Below, in pieces: positions 36,839 to 45,721 of a stretch of DNA of 64,000 bases (position 1 is the first letter of the stretch; every line of letters starts with the position of its first letter). The translations under genes were made by a program, and so were the position numbers. Under the pieces are notes generated by a model. That model was not told the DNA's origin, did no database searches, and was given only the letters and a program-made list of their open reading frames with translations. This DNA comes from Stygiolobus caldivivus. GTDB lineage: Archaea > Thermoproteota > Thermoprotei_A > Sulfolobales > Sulfolobaceae. The stretch spans positions 1,116,001-1,180,000 of the forward strand of contig NZ_AP024597.1 in the NCBI RefSeq assembly GCF_019704315.1. The letters are read 5' to 3'.

Positions 36839-38032
36839 ATGGTTATTTCGGCTAAGGTAGAGTTCAGCCATAGGTACTCCTTTACCTCACCAATAAGGGC
36901 CGTTTTCAGGGCGATAATTGTACCCGAAAAACTGGCAAAGGCTACCGGTTTCCACTACATAATCTTACTGGATAACTCTCTCTCAATGAAAGGGAAAAAA
37001 ATTGACACGGCAAAGAACGGGGTAATAGAGTTGCTCAACAGGATCCCTGATGGTAACTACGTTACTCTCATTACCTTTTCAGATTACGTCAGAGTGTTGG
37101 GGGAGTTTACAGACCCGCGTCTCTTGATCCCGTTAGTGAGGGACGTAAGCGTGGAAGGAGGCACATCACTGTACAAGGCCCTGAAAAAGGCAATAAACAT
37201 AGCGGGTAAGTACGACGCACCGGGCTATATCATACTCTTAACGGACGGTCAGCCCACAGACGTGCCCCCTCTCAACTCCGTGGCTAACTTGACCGGTAGA
37301 AATTACCTCATCTACTACAAGATGTTCAGGGACAAGGTACTGAGGTATTTCGATGCGCTAACCATACCCCCGGGGTTTAAGGTGATATCGTTCGGTATAG
37401 GGGACGACTATATCGAAGAGATACTTAAGCTTTTAGCCGACAAGACAGGGGGTGTGGTAAACCACATCAACTACCCTAGTGAAGTAGTAAACGTACTACC
37501 CCAGTTTGTGGTCTCCAACGTAGGGGCCAAGAACGTCACTGTCACCATAGCCTCGGAGTCCCCCGTCAGGTTATTAAACTACCCTGGGCCGCCAGTAAGG
37601 CTGGGGGCTATTGAGGGCGTAGTAAAAATACTCGGAGAACTGACAGTCCCACCTCAATATAACGGGATAGTGATGGTAGTGAGTGTAGAATATGAAGACC
37701 CGGTGACCGGTAAGAAAGACTCAATTACTCGGGAGGTCGCCATAAGCCCCACTAACGACCAAAACACTTTCCTGAGAGGGGTGAACAACGACTTGTTGAG
37801 TGAATACCAATATTACTCCCTGATGCAAAAACTAGTGTCTGACCTGAACACAAACGACCTTACGGGTGCGACTAAGGCACTACAGCAGATGCAACAAATT
37901 GCCCAACAGACGAGGAAGACCAACCTCATTGAAACTACCCGAAAGTTACAGCAGACTTTGGGAGGAAACAGCGACCTGAACAGAGCTTCGAAAGAAGTAA
38001 CCAGCGAAGTCACGAAGAAGTTGAGGTCGTGA
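36839..38032 (+). CDS. VWA-domain protein
   Basis: 397 residues. The von Willebrand A domain (about 38-245) has a complete metal-binding MIDAS: D45-x-S47-x-S49 in LLDNSLSMKG, Thr in EGGTSLY (about residue 111), and Asp in ILLTDGQPTD (about 137). A beta-sandwich part follows, then a Gln-rich helical tail (ATKALQQMQQIAQQTRKTNL). TATA-like CATAAATACT (about 36809-36818) is ~26 bases ahead of the ATG. Such proteins scaffold complexes and often work with protein kinases; here that is only suggested by the kinases elsewhere in the window. Confidence 0.85.
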   Translation: MVISAKVEFSHRYSFTSPIRAVFRAIIVPEKLAKATGFHYIILLDNSLSMKGKKIDTAKNGVIELLNRIPDGNYVTLITFSDYVRVLGEFTDPRLLIPLVRDVSVEGGTSLYKALKKAINIAGKYDAPGYIILLTDGQPTDVPPLNSVANLTGRNYLIYYKMFRDKVLRYFDALTIPPGFKVISFGIGDDYIEEILKLLADKTGGVVNHINYPSEVVNVLPQFVVSNVGAKNVTVTIASESPVRLLNYPGPPVRLGAIEGVVKILGELTVPPQYNGIVMVVSVEYEDPVTGKKDSITREVAISPTNDQNTFLRGVNNDLLSEYQYYSLMQKLVSDLNTNDLTGATKALQQMQQIAQQTRKTNLIETTRKLQQTLGGNSDLNRASKEVTSEVTKKLRS

Positions 38033-38450
38033 CGGGAAAGGTGAGTGACCTCGTCAGCTGTGACTTACAATGGTGTTTGCGTGGGGCTTATGCCCGGTCA
38101 GTTCGTAAAGGACGACAGGTGCTTTAGCCTAAAGTATACACATTCGCTGTGAATGCGATGAAGGGCTTGCCCCCTTAGCGCTTGACTAAGTATAAGTGAC
38201 GGGGAATTGTTTTGCATACCTTACTTCAATGGTCTACTCGTGGATAGGCCCCCAAACACCTCGAGAACTCCTTGGGGCGTGCACGTTAGGCAGTACCAGC
38301 TACCAGAGGGCACAGTACGAGAAAGTGCGGTTAACAGACCTCACCAATAGGCATACCGAGCCTTGTTTAGCTCTAAATGTCCCTGACTCGCTAGACGTGA
38401 ATGCCTTACAACGAGGTGTAGTACCGCCTCTGTTAAGTCAGAGAATAATA
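38033..38450. other. Intergenic stretch, nothing recognised
   Basis: The frame of the HEPN gene stays open back to 38196, but composition and lack of family similarity suggest that part is not translated. Confidence 0.4.
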
Positions 38451-38864
38451 ATGGGTGACAAGACATACGCTGATGACCCATTAACACATAATATACTGGT
38501 GACCACATCTTATCTTATGAGCTTCCTCTTAAACAACGCTAAGACCTTCTTACACGACGCTAAAAGGGATTTCGAAGAGGGCATTTGGAACCTCTCAGTG
38601 TTCCACTCAGAACAAGCACTCCAGCTCTGTATCAAATATAAGCTTTATACTCACTTAGGTGATTTTCCTAAGACCCATAACCTTAAGGAGTTAATAACCG
38701 ACCTAAAGAAATTCGAACCGGTAGAGGTCGACGAGCTAATGCTGGACTTCTTAACCCAGTCCTATATTTCCTCACGTTACCTCCCTTACACCTTCTCAAA
38801 AGAAAGTGCCGAAAAAGCATTAAAGTTCGTGGAGGACTTAATGAGGTGGCTAAAATGTCTATAG
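38451..38864 (+). CDS. HEPN-domain protein of module 4
   Basis: About 137 residues from the ATG at 38451: LLNNAKTFLHDAKRDFEEGI, WNLSVFHSEQALQLCIKYKL, THNLKELI, and a C-terminal S-Y-I-S-S-R-Y-L-P. HEPN fold of the archaeal type; no R-x4-6-H motif. An ATG at about 38517 (MSFLLNNAK) is also possible. Overlaps the MNT start. Confidence 0.75.
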   Translation: MGDKTYADDPLTHNILVTTSYLMSFLLNNAKTFLHDAKRDFEEGIWNLSVFHSEQALQLCIKYKLYTHLGDFPKTHNLKELITDLKKFEPVEVDELMLDFLTQSYISSRYLPYTFSKESAEKALKFVEDLMRWLKCL

Positions 38865-39196
38865 TCGACATCCTCGAGGATAACATGAGGGCTAGGCAAA
38901 AGTACCTAAAAGACGTCGACAATTATCTGAAAAAGATAAAAGAAGTAGCTACGAGTATCGACCCGCACGCTAGGGTAATACTCTTCGGAAGTTACGTCAG
39001 GGGGGACTTCAGACCGGACAGTGACATTGACGTCCTAGTTATTACTGATGTGAAGGACGAGTGGGACAGGCTCAAGGTCTACCATGAGGTCAATAAAGCT
39101 ATTGGTAACCCGAACCCCTTTGAGGTCCACGTGGTGAACGAAAAGGAGTACAAGGAGTGGTATTCGAAGTTTATCGACGTGTACCGAGAGGTGTGA
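38846..39196 (+). CDS. Minimal nucleotidyltransferase of module 4
   Basis: 116 residues. ARVILFGSYVRGDFRPDSDI, then DVLVIT, is a textbook G-S-x-x-R-G-x(n)-S-D-x-D nucleotidyltransferase signature; FEVHVVNEKEY holds the third acidic residue. The ATG at 38855 (MSIVDILEDN) is an alternative start. It should modify or neutralise the HEPN partner. Confidence 0.85.
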   Translation: MAKMSIVDILEDNMRARQKYLKDVDNYLKKIKEVATSIDPHARVILFGSYVRGDFRPDSDIDVLVITDVKDEWDRLKVYHEVNKAIGNPNPFEVHVVNEKEYKEWYSKFIDVYREV

Positions 39197-39608
39197 AAAT
39201 AACGTGGTGTGGCCCTGATTTCTTTCACGCTATGTAAGGTGCTTCGTAGGTCACAGTTTACTCTTTCGGTAAAAAGTCGCACGACCTGAACGAAGTGTTT
39301 TTCTACCTATAACACACACGATGGCGTGTTATTGCACATCCAGTTATGGGATAGTGCCGTAAATGGCTAAAAAATTAGATATGCAGTAGGACAGTACCTC
39401 GCCCTTCAGCCCCTGACTAGGTGCATGTTAGTGCGACTACTGTTAGGGTTTTAAGTCTTCACTTGTAGCATAAAGCGGGGTATTACCATGAGTGTTTAGG
39501 GAAACTTACCCTTGTCATTCAATAAACACTTCACGTTGTAGTCCTGAGCAAAAAGAGCCCGTGTCGAGAAGGACATGAGCCTTTTAGTGGCCTTTTCGGG
39601 GACAGTCC
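39197..39608. other. Intergenic stretch, nothing recognised
   Basis: Between convergent MNT and cpsA genes, about 410 bases with no supported feature. Confidence 0.4.
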
Positions 39609-40790
39609 CTATTTCTTATTCGTAAAAGTTATCGCCAAGGCTGCGTGGGCTAGGGCCCCCAGTTTTAACACGCTCTCGTCTATACAGAACCTCGAACTGT
39701 GGTTGGGGTAAACACAGCCCGATACCTCGTCTCTAGCCCCCAAAAAGATGTATGTCCCCTTAGCCTTCTGTAGGAACCGTGAAAAGTCCTCAGCCCCTAA
39801 CACCGGTTCCGTCTCCTCCACCTTGGAGATGTCGCTTAGGACTTTCATTACCTCCTCCGTGACCTCCGGGTCGTTAACAGTGATGGGGTAGACGTCTTGG
39901 ACGAACTCGACCTTACACTCAGCGTTATAGATACCGCAGATGGACTCTACTATTTTCTCCATATAACTCAACGCCTTTTTCCTAACCCCTTCATCCAGGC
40001 TCCTTATAGTCCCTTCCATTACCGCGTCGTCGGGGATTATATTGTCCTTTGTCCCTGAATGGATCGAGGTGATGGAGATCACGAATGGTTGTACCGGGTC
40101 TATTTGTCTCGAGGGGATCCCGTAGATAGCGTTAGCTATCAGGAGTGATATGTATATTGGGTCTACGGTTTCATGGGGGGCTGAACCGTGGCCCCCTTTC
40201 CCGTGCACCCTGATTTTAAACGCGTCCGGAGTAGCCATGAGTGGCCCTTTCCTTGTCGCAAACACACCTGCAGGGTATTTTGTAAAGACGTGTAACCCGA
40301 ACACGTAGTCCACCCCGTCCATGACCCCCGCTTCGATCATGGGTTTAGCACCGCCCAGTCCTCCGTCCTCTTCAGCAGGTTGGAATAGGAACCTCACTTC
40401 CCCTGAGAGCATGTCCTTATTCTTCACCAAGAGCATAGCCGCACCGAGTAGCATGGCTACGTGTGCGTCGTGACCGCAAGCGTGCATCACCCCCTTTACC
40501 TTAGACTTATAGGGTAAGTCGGTCATCTCTTCCACCGGGAGGGCGTCCATATCGGCCCTCAGCGCTACGACTTTACCCGGCTTCGAGGCCCTTAAAGTCC
40601 CGACTACCGCTGTGGGTAGTCCCACACCTACTTTAACTTCCAACCCTAGTTCCCTGAGTGTATCAGCTACCAGCTTTGCCGTGTTATACTCCTTGTAAGA
40701 CAGTTCAGGGTATTCGTGTATTTTCCTCCTGATCTGGACTATTTTATCTTCGACCTCAAGTGCGTCCTTTTTTAGCTTTTCTAAGTCCAT
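39609..40790 (-). CDS. cpsA: M20-family aminoacylase/carboxypeptidase, CpsA-type
   Basis: 393 residues, the length of Sulfolobus CpsA. Zinc/catalytic residues of family M20: H103 in HACGHD (103-108) with D79-like LRADMDALP just before, E140-E141 in PAEEDGG, and a late His in VYPNHSSRF. It removes acyl groups from amino acids or trims C-terminal residues in the cytoplasm. The ATG is three bases after the stop of a 35-codon membrane peptide gene that has the promoter, so cpsA is probably its second cistron. Confidence 0.9.
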   Translation of the reverse strand: MDLEKLKKDALEVEDKIVQIRRKIHEYPELSYKEYNTAKLVADTLRELGLEVKVGVGLPTAVVGTLRASKPGKVVALRADMDALPVEEMTDLPYKSKVKGVMHACGHDAHVAMLLGAAMLLVKNKDMLSGEVRFLFQPAEEDGGLGGAKPMIEAGVMDGVDYVFGLHVFTKYPAGVFATRKGPLMATPDAFKIRVHGKGGHGSAPHETVDPIYISLLIANAIYGIPSRQIDPVQPFVISITSIHSGTKDNIIPDDAVMEGTIRSLDEGVRKKALSYMEKIVESICGIYNAECKVEFVQDVYPITVNDPEVTEEVMKVLSDISKVEETEPVLGAEDFSRFLQKAKGTYIFLGARDEVSGCVYPNHSSRFCIDESVLKLGALAHAALAITFTNKK

Positions 40791-40793
40791 ATA

Positions 40794-40901
40794 TTATCTT
40801 TTTCTTTTCCTCCTTTTTAAACTCCTAGCTAAAAGGAACGATACAGAGAGGGCGAACAGGAGGACTGAGACCGTAGCCAAGGATTGGTGGACGAGCCCCA
40901 T
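40794..40901 (-). CDS. 35-residue single-span membrane peptide ahead of cpsA
   Basis: Complementary strand from ATG at 40901 to TAA at 40794-40796. It reads MGLVHQSLATVSVLLFALSV then SFLLARSLKRRKRKR: one hydrophobic helix (about 8-26) followed by a strongly basic tail, a normal positive-inside membrane anchor. A TATA-like TTTATATTTC (about 40922-40931) lies 25-26 bases ahead, the leaderless spacing, while cpsA itself has none at its own start. The stop is three bases ahead of the cpsA ATG. Too short for ordinary gene callers; no family known to me. Confidence 0.65.
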   Translation of the reverse strand: MGLVHQSLATVSVLLFALSVSFLLARSLKRRKRKR

Positions 40902-40920
40902 CCGTTGTTATTAAGTTACG

Positions 40921-40932
40921 AAATATAAAAAC
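40921..40932 (-). promoter_or_regulatory. TATA-like promoter of the membrane-peptide/cpsA operon
   Basis: TTTTATATTTC on the complementary strand, centred ~25 bases ahead of the ATG at 40901 and ~135 bases ahead of cpsA. Confidence 0.55.
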
Positions 40933-41636
40933 ATATATATACACTACATGAAGTATTTCCGCTACGGGAAGCCGTCATTGGGCTGTCGGTACATTTACGG
41001 GATTTTAGGTGTCCGGTAGTTAACATCTGTGTCCTCCGAGACGAGGAGTAATTGGGAGACCGTTCTGCCCGAGATAAGTGCTGATAATTACGGTGATACG
41101 GCCCATCACACACTCTATGTAGAGTTAAACAACCGGTATGGGTATTAAAACCCTTAGGTGACATAACCTGTGGGGCCCTAAAGGTATTATATGGAAACCC
41201 CACGTCAGGTTAAACCTCCGTGTGATGACCTTAAGTCCGGCTGTAGTGGGGTGGAAAGCCGTCCTCCTATACCACTCCTTTCCTTTCTTGTCCCACCGGC
41301 ACTTTTTCCGAGGCCAACTACTGTAAGCGACGGCTTTCCCATGAGGCCTCACCAGCTGAGCCCTGAGTGGGCCTTCTTTGAGTAATTTTTAGGGGGCAGT
41401 TTATCGAGGCCCTTAATCACCCCTATTTTTACTTAACGTACCTCTGCCTCTTCGTTGGCGGAATTTTTACACGACCAATAAGTAGGCTCCACATGCTTCG
41501 CCTCTAACAGACTTGGGTTTGCAACCGTGGGAGTTGAGGTTTTAACGCGAGGTGTCCCGTCCGTGAGGCAGGGGTAGTTCACAGAGTGGGTTATACTCTC
41601 AGCGGCGGTTACTGAAAGGTCTTTACGAGAGGGTTT
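40933..41636. other. Intergenic stretch with an 87-base hairpin
   Basis: Apart from the inverted repeat at 41253-41339, no gene or element recognised. Confidence 0.4.
41253..41339. repeat. Perfect 11-base inverted repeat around 65 bases
   Basis: GGAAAGCCGTC (41253-41263) pairs with GACGGCTTTCC (41329-41339). Size and layout resemble a small MITE or a structured RNA; no second copy seen in this window. Confidence 0.5.
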
Positions 41637-42314
41637 TTAGATACGTTCAGCCTCGCCTTCAAACGAGGACATAAAGTCGAGGACTAGTTGTGCGTCAGTC
41701 TCATATAGCTTTTCGTAATCTATCCAGTCCCTCCCCCTACAGTTAGCGAGGATGACTAAGGAGGCCGACCTGACCTTCTTAAGGCGTGAGACCAAAAAGA
41801 GGGTCCCCGTCTCCATGTCTACGGCGTCGTCACTGCTTATGTGCGATTCTGCGTAAAAGTCGTCGCTCTGGAATACAGAACCGTAGATCACATTCCTCCT
41901 CCTCTGCTTCAGGAAACTGTACAGCTTGTAAGCCATTTCCAAGTCCGGGTAGAGGGAGAGCGAGGTGTCACCCCTCGACCTCTGGTATAGGGAGCTATAG
42001 ACGTGGTGTGATACGCCGACCGGTATCAGGTATTTACCCACGTTACTGCATTCCGTAGCTCCAGCTGTACCGTACCTGAGGACTATTCTTGCCCCGTACT
42101 GTATTAATTCTTCAAGGATCAGTGCTAGGGACGGCCCTCCTACACCGTGTGAGGCTATAGCTATCGGTGAGCCCCCGTAAATCCCGATATAGACTGAATA
42201 GCCCCGCCTTTTCACGGACTTCACTGTCGTCATGTACTTAGAAATTAACTCGGCGATTTCGGGCTCCTCTACTAGGATTACTTTTTCAGGGACTTTCTCA
42301 TTTAAGACCAACAT
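41637..42314 (-). CDS. Nucleoside phosphorylase (PNP/uridine phosphorylase family)
   Basis: 225 residues. Family signature in order: IGIYGGSPIAIASHGVGGPS (about 44-63, phosphate and ribose loop), VLRYGTAGA (about 79-87) and the ribose-binding DAVDMETGTLFLVSRL (about 163-178, D-M-E). It cleaves a nucleoside with phosphate to base and ribose-1-phosphate in purine or pyrimidine salvage. TATA-like CTTAAAAATA (about 42337-42346, complementary strand) gives leaderless spacing. Slightly short for the family, and base specificity cannot be read. Confidence 0.8.
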   Translation of the reverse strand: MLVLNEKVPEKVILVEEPEIAELISKYMTTVKSVKRRGYSVYIGIYGGSPIAIASHGVGGPSLALILEELIQYGARIVLRYGTAGATECSNVGKYLIPVGVSHHVYSSLYQRSRGDTSLSLYPDLEMAYKLYSFLKQRRRNVIYGSVFQSDDFYAESHISSDDAVDMETGTLFLVSRLKKVRSASLVILANCRGRDWIDYEKLYETDAQLVLDFMSSFEGEAERI

Positions 42315-42761
42315 AATATTTTTTTACTTTGTGAGTATTTTTAAGGTTTCGTAGGTACGCGACGACTCGTAGGTCAACTCTTCGGCTTGGCTACTAATAT
42401 ACTCTGTCAGACACTATAGGGCGAGACCTCGTCTTCCTGCCCGGAAGACGTGTACGTTTTATACCAAAGTCCTCTCGCCCATATTAGCTTACCGATATAA
42501 TAGCAAAATGTATTAAACGTCTTATTGGAAAGAATACCAGAGGTTTTAGGGGTTTTAGGTAAAGTGTTGAAACGAACCCCTCTACGATAACACATTATGT
42601 TATGGTGAAGCCGTGGGTGATGAACGACGTGTGTAGGCCTCGTCCTAAGGAAACTATGTCCACTATAAACATTAAACACGGCCCTAACTACTCCTACACT
42701 GTCTAAGGTATTATACCGGGTCTAACTCCCCTTACCGTATATGTCCGGAGGGGGTCATCGC
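42315..42761. other. Intergenic stretch, nothing certain
   Basis: A GC-rich word near 42419-42440 (AGGGCGAGACCTCGTC) resembles TnpB-type element ends, but no fragment of a transposase was seen. Confidence 0.3.
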
Positions 42762-43094
42762 CTATAGTTTTAGGTAGATCCAGCCCTCCTTCTGTCTCCT
42801 AACTATTTCCCCTACTCCTGAAGTAACTACTTTTACACCTCTAGGTAGAGAGTCTTCGCTTATCCCCTGAGCTTTTAACGAATTACGACACGCGACTACT
42901 TTTACTCTTTCACGGTCTAGGAGGGGCCTAACACTTTCCGCTGACGTCGTGGCAACTATTGCTGACTGGTGAAATACCACCTCGACCTCTTCCAGTTCCT
43001 CTCCTAAGTCGTTCACTAGGTTTACCACTGACTTGACAGCTTGTGCTACCTTATCACTGTCAGATACTTGGACCACCACCTTCACGCGATCCAC
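42762..43094 (-). CDS. DsrE-like protein
   Basis: 110 residues with a DsrE-superfamily pattern: KVVVQVSDSDKVAQAVKSVV, NLVNDLGEELEEVEVVFHQS, VVACRNSLKAQGI with C84-like Cys, and GVKVVTSGVGEIVRRQKEGW. Such proteins handle sulfur or act in redox complexes. Its start lies 13 bases inside the upstream binding-protein gene, so the two are coupled. Confidence 0.65.
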   Translation of the reverse strand: MDRVKVVVQVSDSDKVAQAVKSVVNLVNDLGEELEEVEVVFHQSAIVATTSAESVRPLLDRERVKVVACRNSLKAQGISEDSLPRGVKVVTSGVGEIVRRQKEGWIYLKL

Positions 43095-43810
43095 CTAAAA
43101 CCGTATTTTGTATAGATCTCTTTTACCTTTTCAGACCTCAGGAGCGAAAAAGCCTTCTCGGCAGTTTCGGTGTGTTCTCTCATGAGCCCGAAAGTTAGCC
43201 TGCCCTCCTTGTTGGGAGAAGGGACAGAATATTTGAACCCCCAGTAGAGGGCCTCGGTAAGCCATACCACACCGGCGTCTATTTCATTATTCTTCAACAT
43301 CTCAGGTATTTCCCTATGGTGTACCTTAGTGAGGTATACTCCTCTTGTCAACTCTTCATAATTACCGCAGGCCTCTTCATATATCTCTTTAAATAATTGT
43401 CCTATTCCCTCAGTAATAGGGTTGGGTATTGCGACCTTTAGACCCTTTAAAGAGCACCAACCGGTTATCTCCACCTTCTCCTTATTATATACTATTGCAA
43501 TAGAGTTACTGACGTAGTCGAAAGCCTTTACTACGTCTAGTTCCTTGACCATTGAAGGCGGAAGGGAAACCAGCTCGGGCTTAAAATCTATTACCAAGTT
43601 ACCGACTTTTATCGGGTTACCTTTTGAGTGTTCTTTTACTATGCCCGGGGGGAGTGTTTCGACATACGCCGAGATACCGTTTTTGCTTAAGAGGTCTAAA
43701 AGTTCCGGGACTACAAACCACTGGTTCCCGGCCATAAAGACCTTTAAACCTTGTGCGTTGCCCCATAGGTCGTGTAGTACGTTAAACCCCTGAAGGGTTA
43801 TATCTATCAT
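43082..43810 (-). CDS. ModA-like substrate-binding protein without signal peptide
   Basis: About 242 residues. The fold pattern is that of type 2 periplasmic binding proteins for oxyanions: LKVFMAGNQWFVVPELLDLL, IVYNKEKVEITGWCSLKGLK, VAIPNPITEGIGQLFKEIYE and IDAGVVWLTEALYW. No signal peptide, lipobox or membrane segment is seen, so it should act in the cytoplasm. An in-frame ATG at 43831 is only ~12 bases from the TATA-like TTTTATATAT (about 43833-43843); the ATG at 43810 (MIDITLQGF) is 28 bases away and is chosen. Coupled to a DsrE-like gene, it may sense or deliver an oxyanion. Confidence 0.65.
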   Translation of the reverse strand: MIDITLQGFNVLHDLWGNAQGLKVFMAGNQWFVVPELLDLLSKNGISAYVETLPPGIVKEHSKGNPIKVGNLVIDFKPELVSLPPSMVKELDVVKAFDYVSNSIAIVYNKEKVEITGWCSLKGLKVAIPNPITEGIGQLFKEIYEEACGNYEELTRGVYLTKVHHREIPEMLKNNEIDAGVVWLTEALYWGFKYSVPSPNKEGRLTFGLMREHTETAEKAFSLLRSEKVKEIYTKYGFRWIA

Positions 43811-43831
43811 AAGTTGAGAAAAAATTGCCAT

Positions 43832-44261
43832 AATATATAAAACTTACCTAGGGAAATGAGGTGGGGGGCACGAGGTGTTGGAGACAGTTTTCCACGGGGG
43901 TTGAAGAACGGGGGGGGGGGTAGTACACAGGTCACTAGCGCCGTGTATAATAATCCGGTGTTAAGGAATCGCTTTTAGCAAAGGCCAGACTCCCTCCCCA
44001 CACTGGAAGGGTGAGGGTGTTCAGTAATAGACCTTTCTGTTGAATCTGAAACATAGTACCAGCTAAGGTCACCACGTGGTCCCTTTCAACCTATATGTGT
44101 TCACGTCCGGAACGGTTCACCGTCCCCCATAGGTTCGGGGCTACATTTGAGGGTCAGTCGAGAGGCCTAGAGGACTCCCCCGAAGAGGACGTTTAACCGT
44201 TACGTCTAGTCCCTTAAATAGGGTGCGAAGCACCATAAAGGGCGAGACTTTCAATCTTTTG
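43832..44261. other. Intergenic stretch with a G11 run and a possible TnpB-element end
   Basis: Eleven G in a row at 43910-43920. At 44237-44252 AAAGGGCGAGACTTTC matches the end word of the TnpB remnant at 26054-26069, and GGGTGCGAAGCACC at 44221-44234 can form a hairpin. No transposase fragment found. Confidence 0.4.
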
Positions 44262-44297
44262 TAAACTATTTAGTAATATTTAGTAATAAATAGTTTA
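44262..44297. promoter_or_regulatory. Inverted repeat in the promoter of the phosphate-type MFS gene
   Basis: TAAACTATTTA (44262-44272) and TAAATAGTTTA (44287-44297) are perfect inverted arms. The 14 bases between extend a direct repeat TTTAGTAATA TTTAGTAATA. The right arm runs into TTTATATTC, a TATA-like element, so a bound protein would control the gene at 44339. Confidence 0.55.
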
Positions 44298-44338
44298 TAT
44301 TCAAAATTCTTAAAAAACATGAGACCTATAAGACACTT

Positions 44339-45721
44339 ATGAAGTTAAGTGATGTCTTCAAACCCGTAGACGATAAAAAGTTCGATATGTTCCACATAAA
44401 AGCTTTGTTTACTACCGGGATGGGAGTATTTACAGACGGCTACCTATTGTCTTCCATTAGCCTGGTACTGCTGGACGTCTTAAAGACCTTTAATATAACC
44501 AAGAGTAGTCCGCTCTATACTTTCTGGTTAGGCGTCCTAGCAGGGACAGTGTTTATAGGTGCTGCTTTAGGCGCAATAGTCTTCGGTATCCTCTCCAATA
44601 AGGGTAGGAAGACGTTTTATGGTGTAGACGTCGCCTTAATGACCGTAGGTGCACTTTTACAAGCGTTTGTTACGTCTCCAGCAGAGCTGGCTGTAGTCAG
44701 GTTCCTGGTGGGGATAGGTACTGGGGCAGACTATGTGCTCTCGCCCCTGATAATGGCAGAGCACTCAAACGCGAAGGACAGGGGGAAGCTAATAGCGGTG
44801 GGCTTCGGGCTCATGTGGAGCTTGGGAGCAGTTACGGCGTCGCTCTTGTACTTAGCGCTCTCTCCCATAGTCAACTATGACCTACTGTGGAGGGTCATCC
44901 TCGCGGCTGGTGCTGTCCCCGCAGCGTCGGTGATATACTTGAGGAGGAAGGTACCTGAGACACCACGCTACTTATTAAGGATAAAAGGTGATAATACCCA
45001 CTTTACTAGGGTAGTGAAAGAGGTCACTGGTAAGGAGGTTAACGTCCAAGGTAAATTGAAGGACTGTAACCCTATGACCCTTTATTTAAGGACAGCGGGT
45101 AGGGTCTTCGCTGTAGCGGCGATATTATGGTTCCTCTACGACTTAACGGGTTATGCTAACGGGCTCTTCGGCCCTACTCTGATAGCAAGGTCTATAGGGA
45201 TATATAACCCGGCGATATTTTCCTTAATAATCGCGGCCGTCTTTGGCTTCCCCGGTAAGGCTTTCGGTATAGCCCAAGTAGATAGGATGGGTAGAAAGTT
45301 CCTCCAAGCAGTAGGGTCTCTGGGTGAAGGTGTGTTCTTGGCAGCATTTGCTTTACTGTTACCCAGCGAGCCGTATTTACCAGCCGGCCTCTTACTGTTG
45401 ATATACGGGTTGCACGAGTTTATGGGTAGCTTCGGGCCCGGTATAATTAGCACAGCAGGTATGTTAGGAGTGGAACTGGCACCGACTAAAGTAAGGGGGA
45501 TAGTACAAGCTATAACGGTCGCCTCTGGTAGGACGGGTGCGGCAATCGCTTCGTTTGTGTTCCCGGTGCTATTCATTTCAGTAAGTAAAGAGGTAGCGAT
45601 GATGTTCTTTGCAGTATTGATGTTTATCGCTACTGCGTTAACATGGTTCGGGGTACCTGAAACTAAAGGGAAACCGCTGGAAGAAGTAAGCGAAGAAGAG
45701 AGAGTCACTGTGAGCAGTTAG
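44339..45721 (+). CDS. MFS transporter, sugar/phosphate:H+ symporter type
   Basis: 460 residues, twelve membrane segments. The sequence follows the PHS-like/sugar-porter branch: MGVFTDGYLLSSISLVLL (TM1), GILSNKGRKTFYGVDV (loop 2-3, G-R-K), VVRFLVGIGTGADYVLSPLI with R and G-I-G-x-G-x-D (TM4), then a central loop of ~40 residues, DRMGRKFLQAVGS (loop 8-9) and an end VPETKGKPLEEVSEEE, the classic PETKG motif. Substrate is probably phosphate or an organic acid. Confidence 0.85.
   Translation: MKLSDVFKPVDDKKFDMFHIKALFTTGMGVFTDGYLLSSISLVLLDVLKTFNITKSSPLYTFWLGVLAGTVFIGAALGAIVFGILSNKGRKTFYGVDVALMTVGALLQAFVTSPAELAVVRFLVGIGTGADYVLSPLIMAEHSNAKDRGKLIAVGFGLMWSLGAVTASLLYLALSPIVNYDLLWRVILAAGAVPAASVIYLRRKVPETPRYLLRIKGDNTHFTRVVKEVTGKEVNVQGKLKDCNPMTLYLRTAGRVFAVAAILWFLYDLTGYANGLFGPTLIARSIGIYNPAIFSLIIAAVFGFPGKAFGIAQVDRMGRKFLQAVGSLGEGVFLAAFALLLPSEPYLPAGLLLLIYGLHEFMGSFGPGIISTAGMLGVELAPTKVRGIVQAITVASGRTGAAIASFVFPVLFISVSKEVAMMFFAVLMFIATALTWFGVPETKGKPLEEVSEEERVTVSS

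Noticed and set aside
38196-38450. N-terminal extension of the HEPN protein of module 4
   Set aside because: The frame is open, but composition is unlike a HEPN protein and the other modules start at the first HEPN helix.
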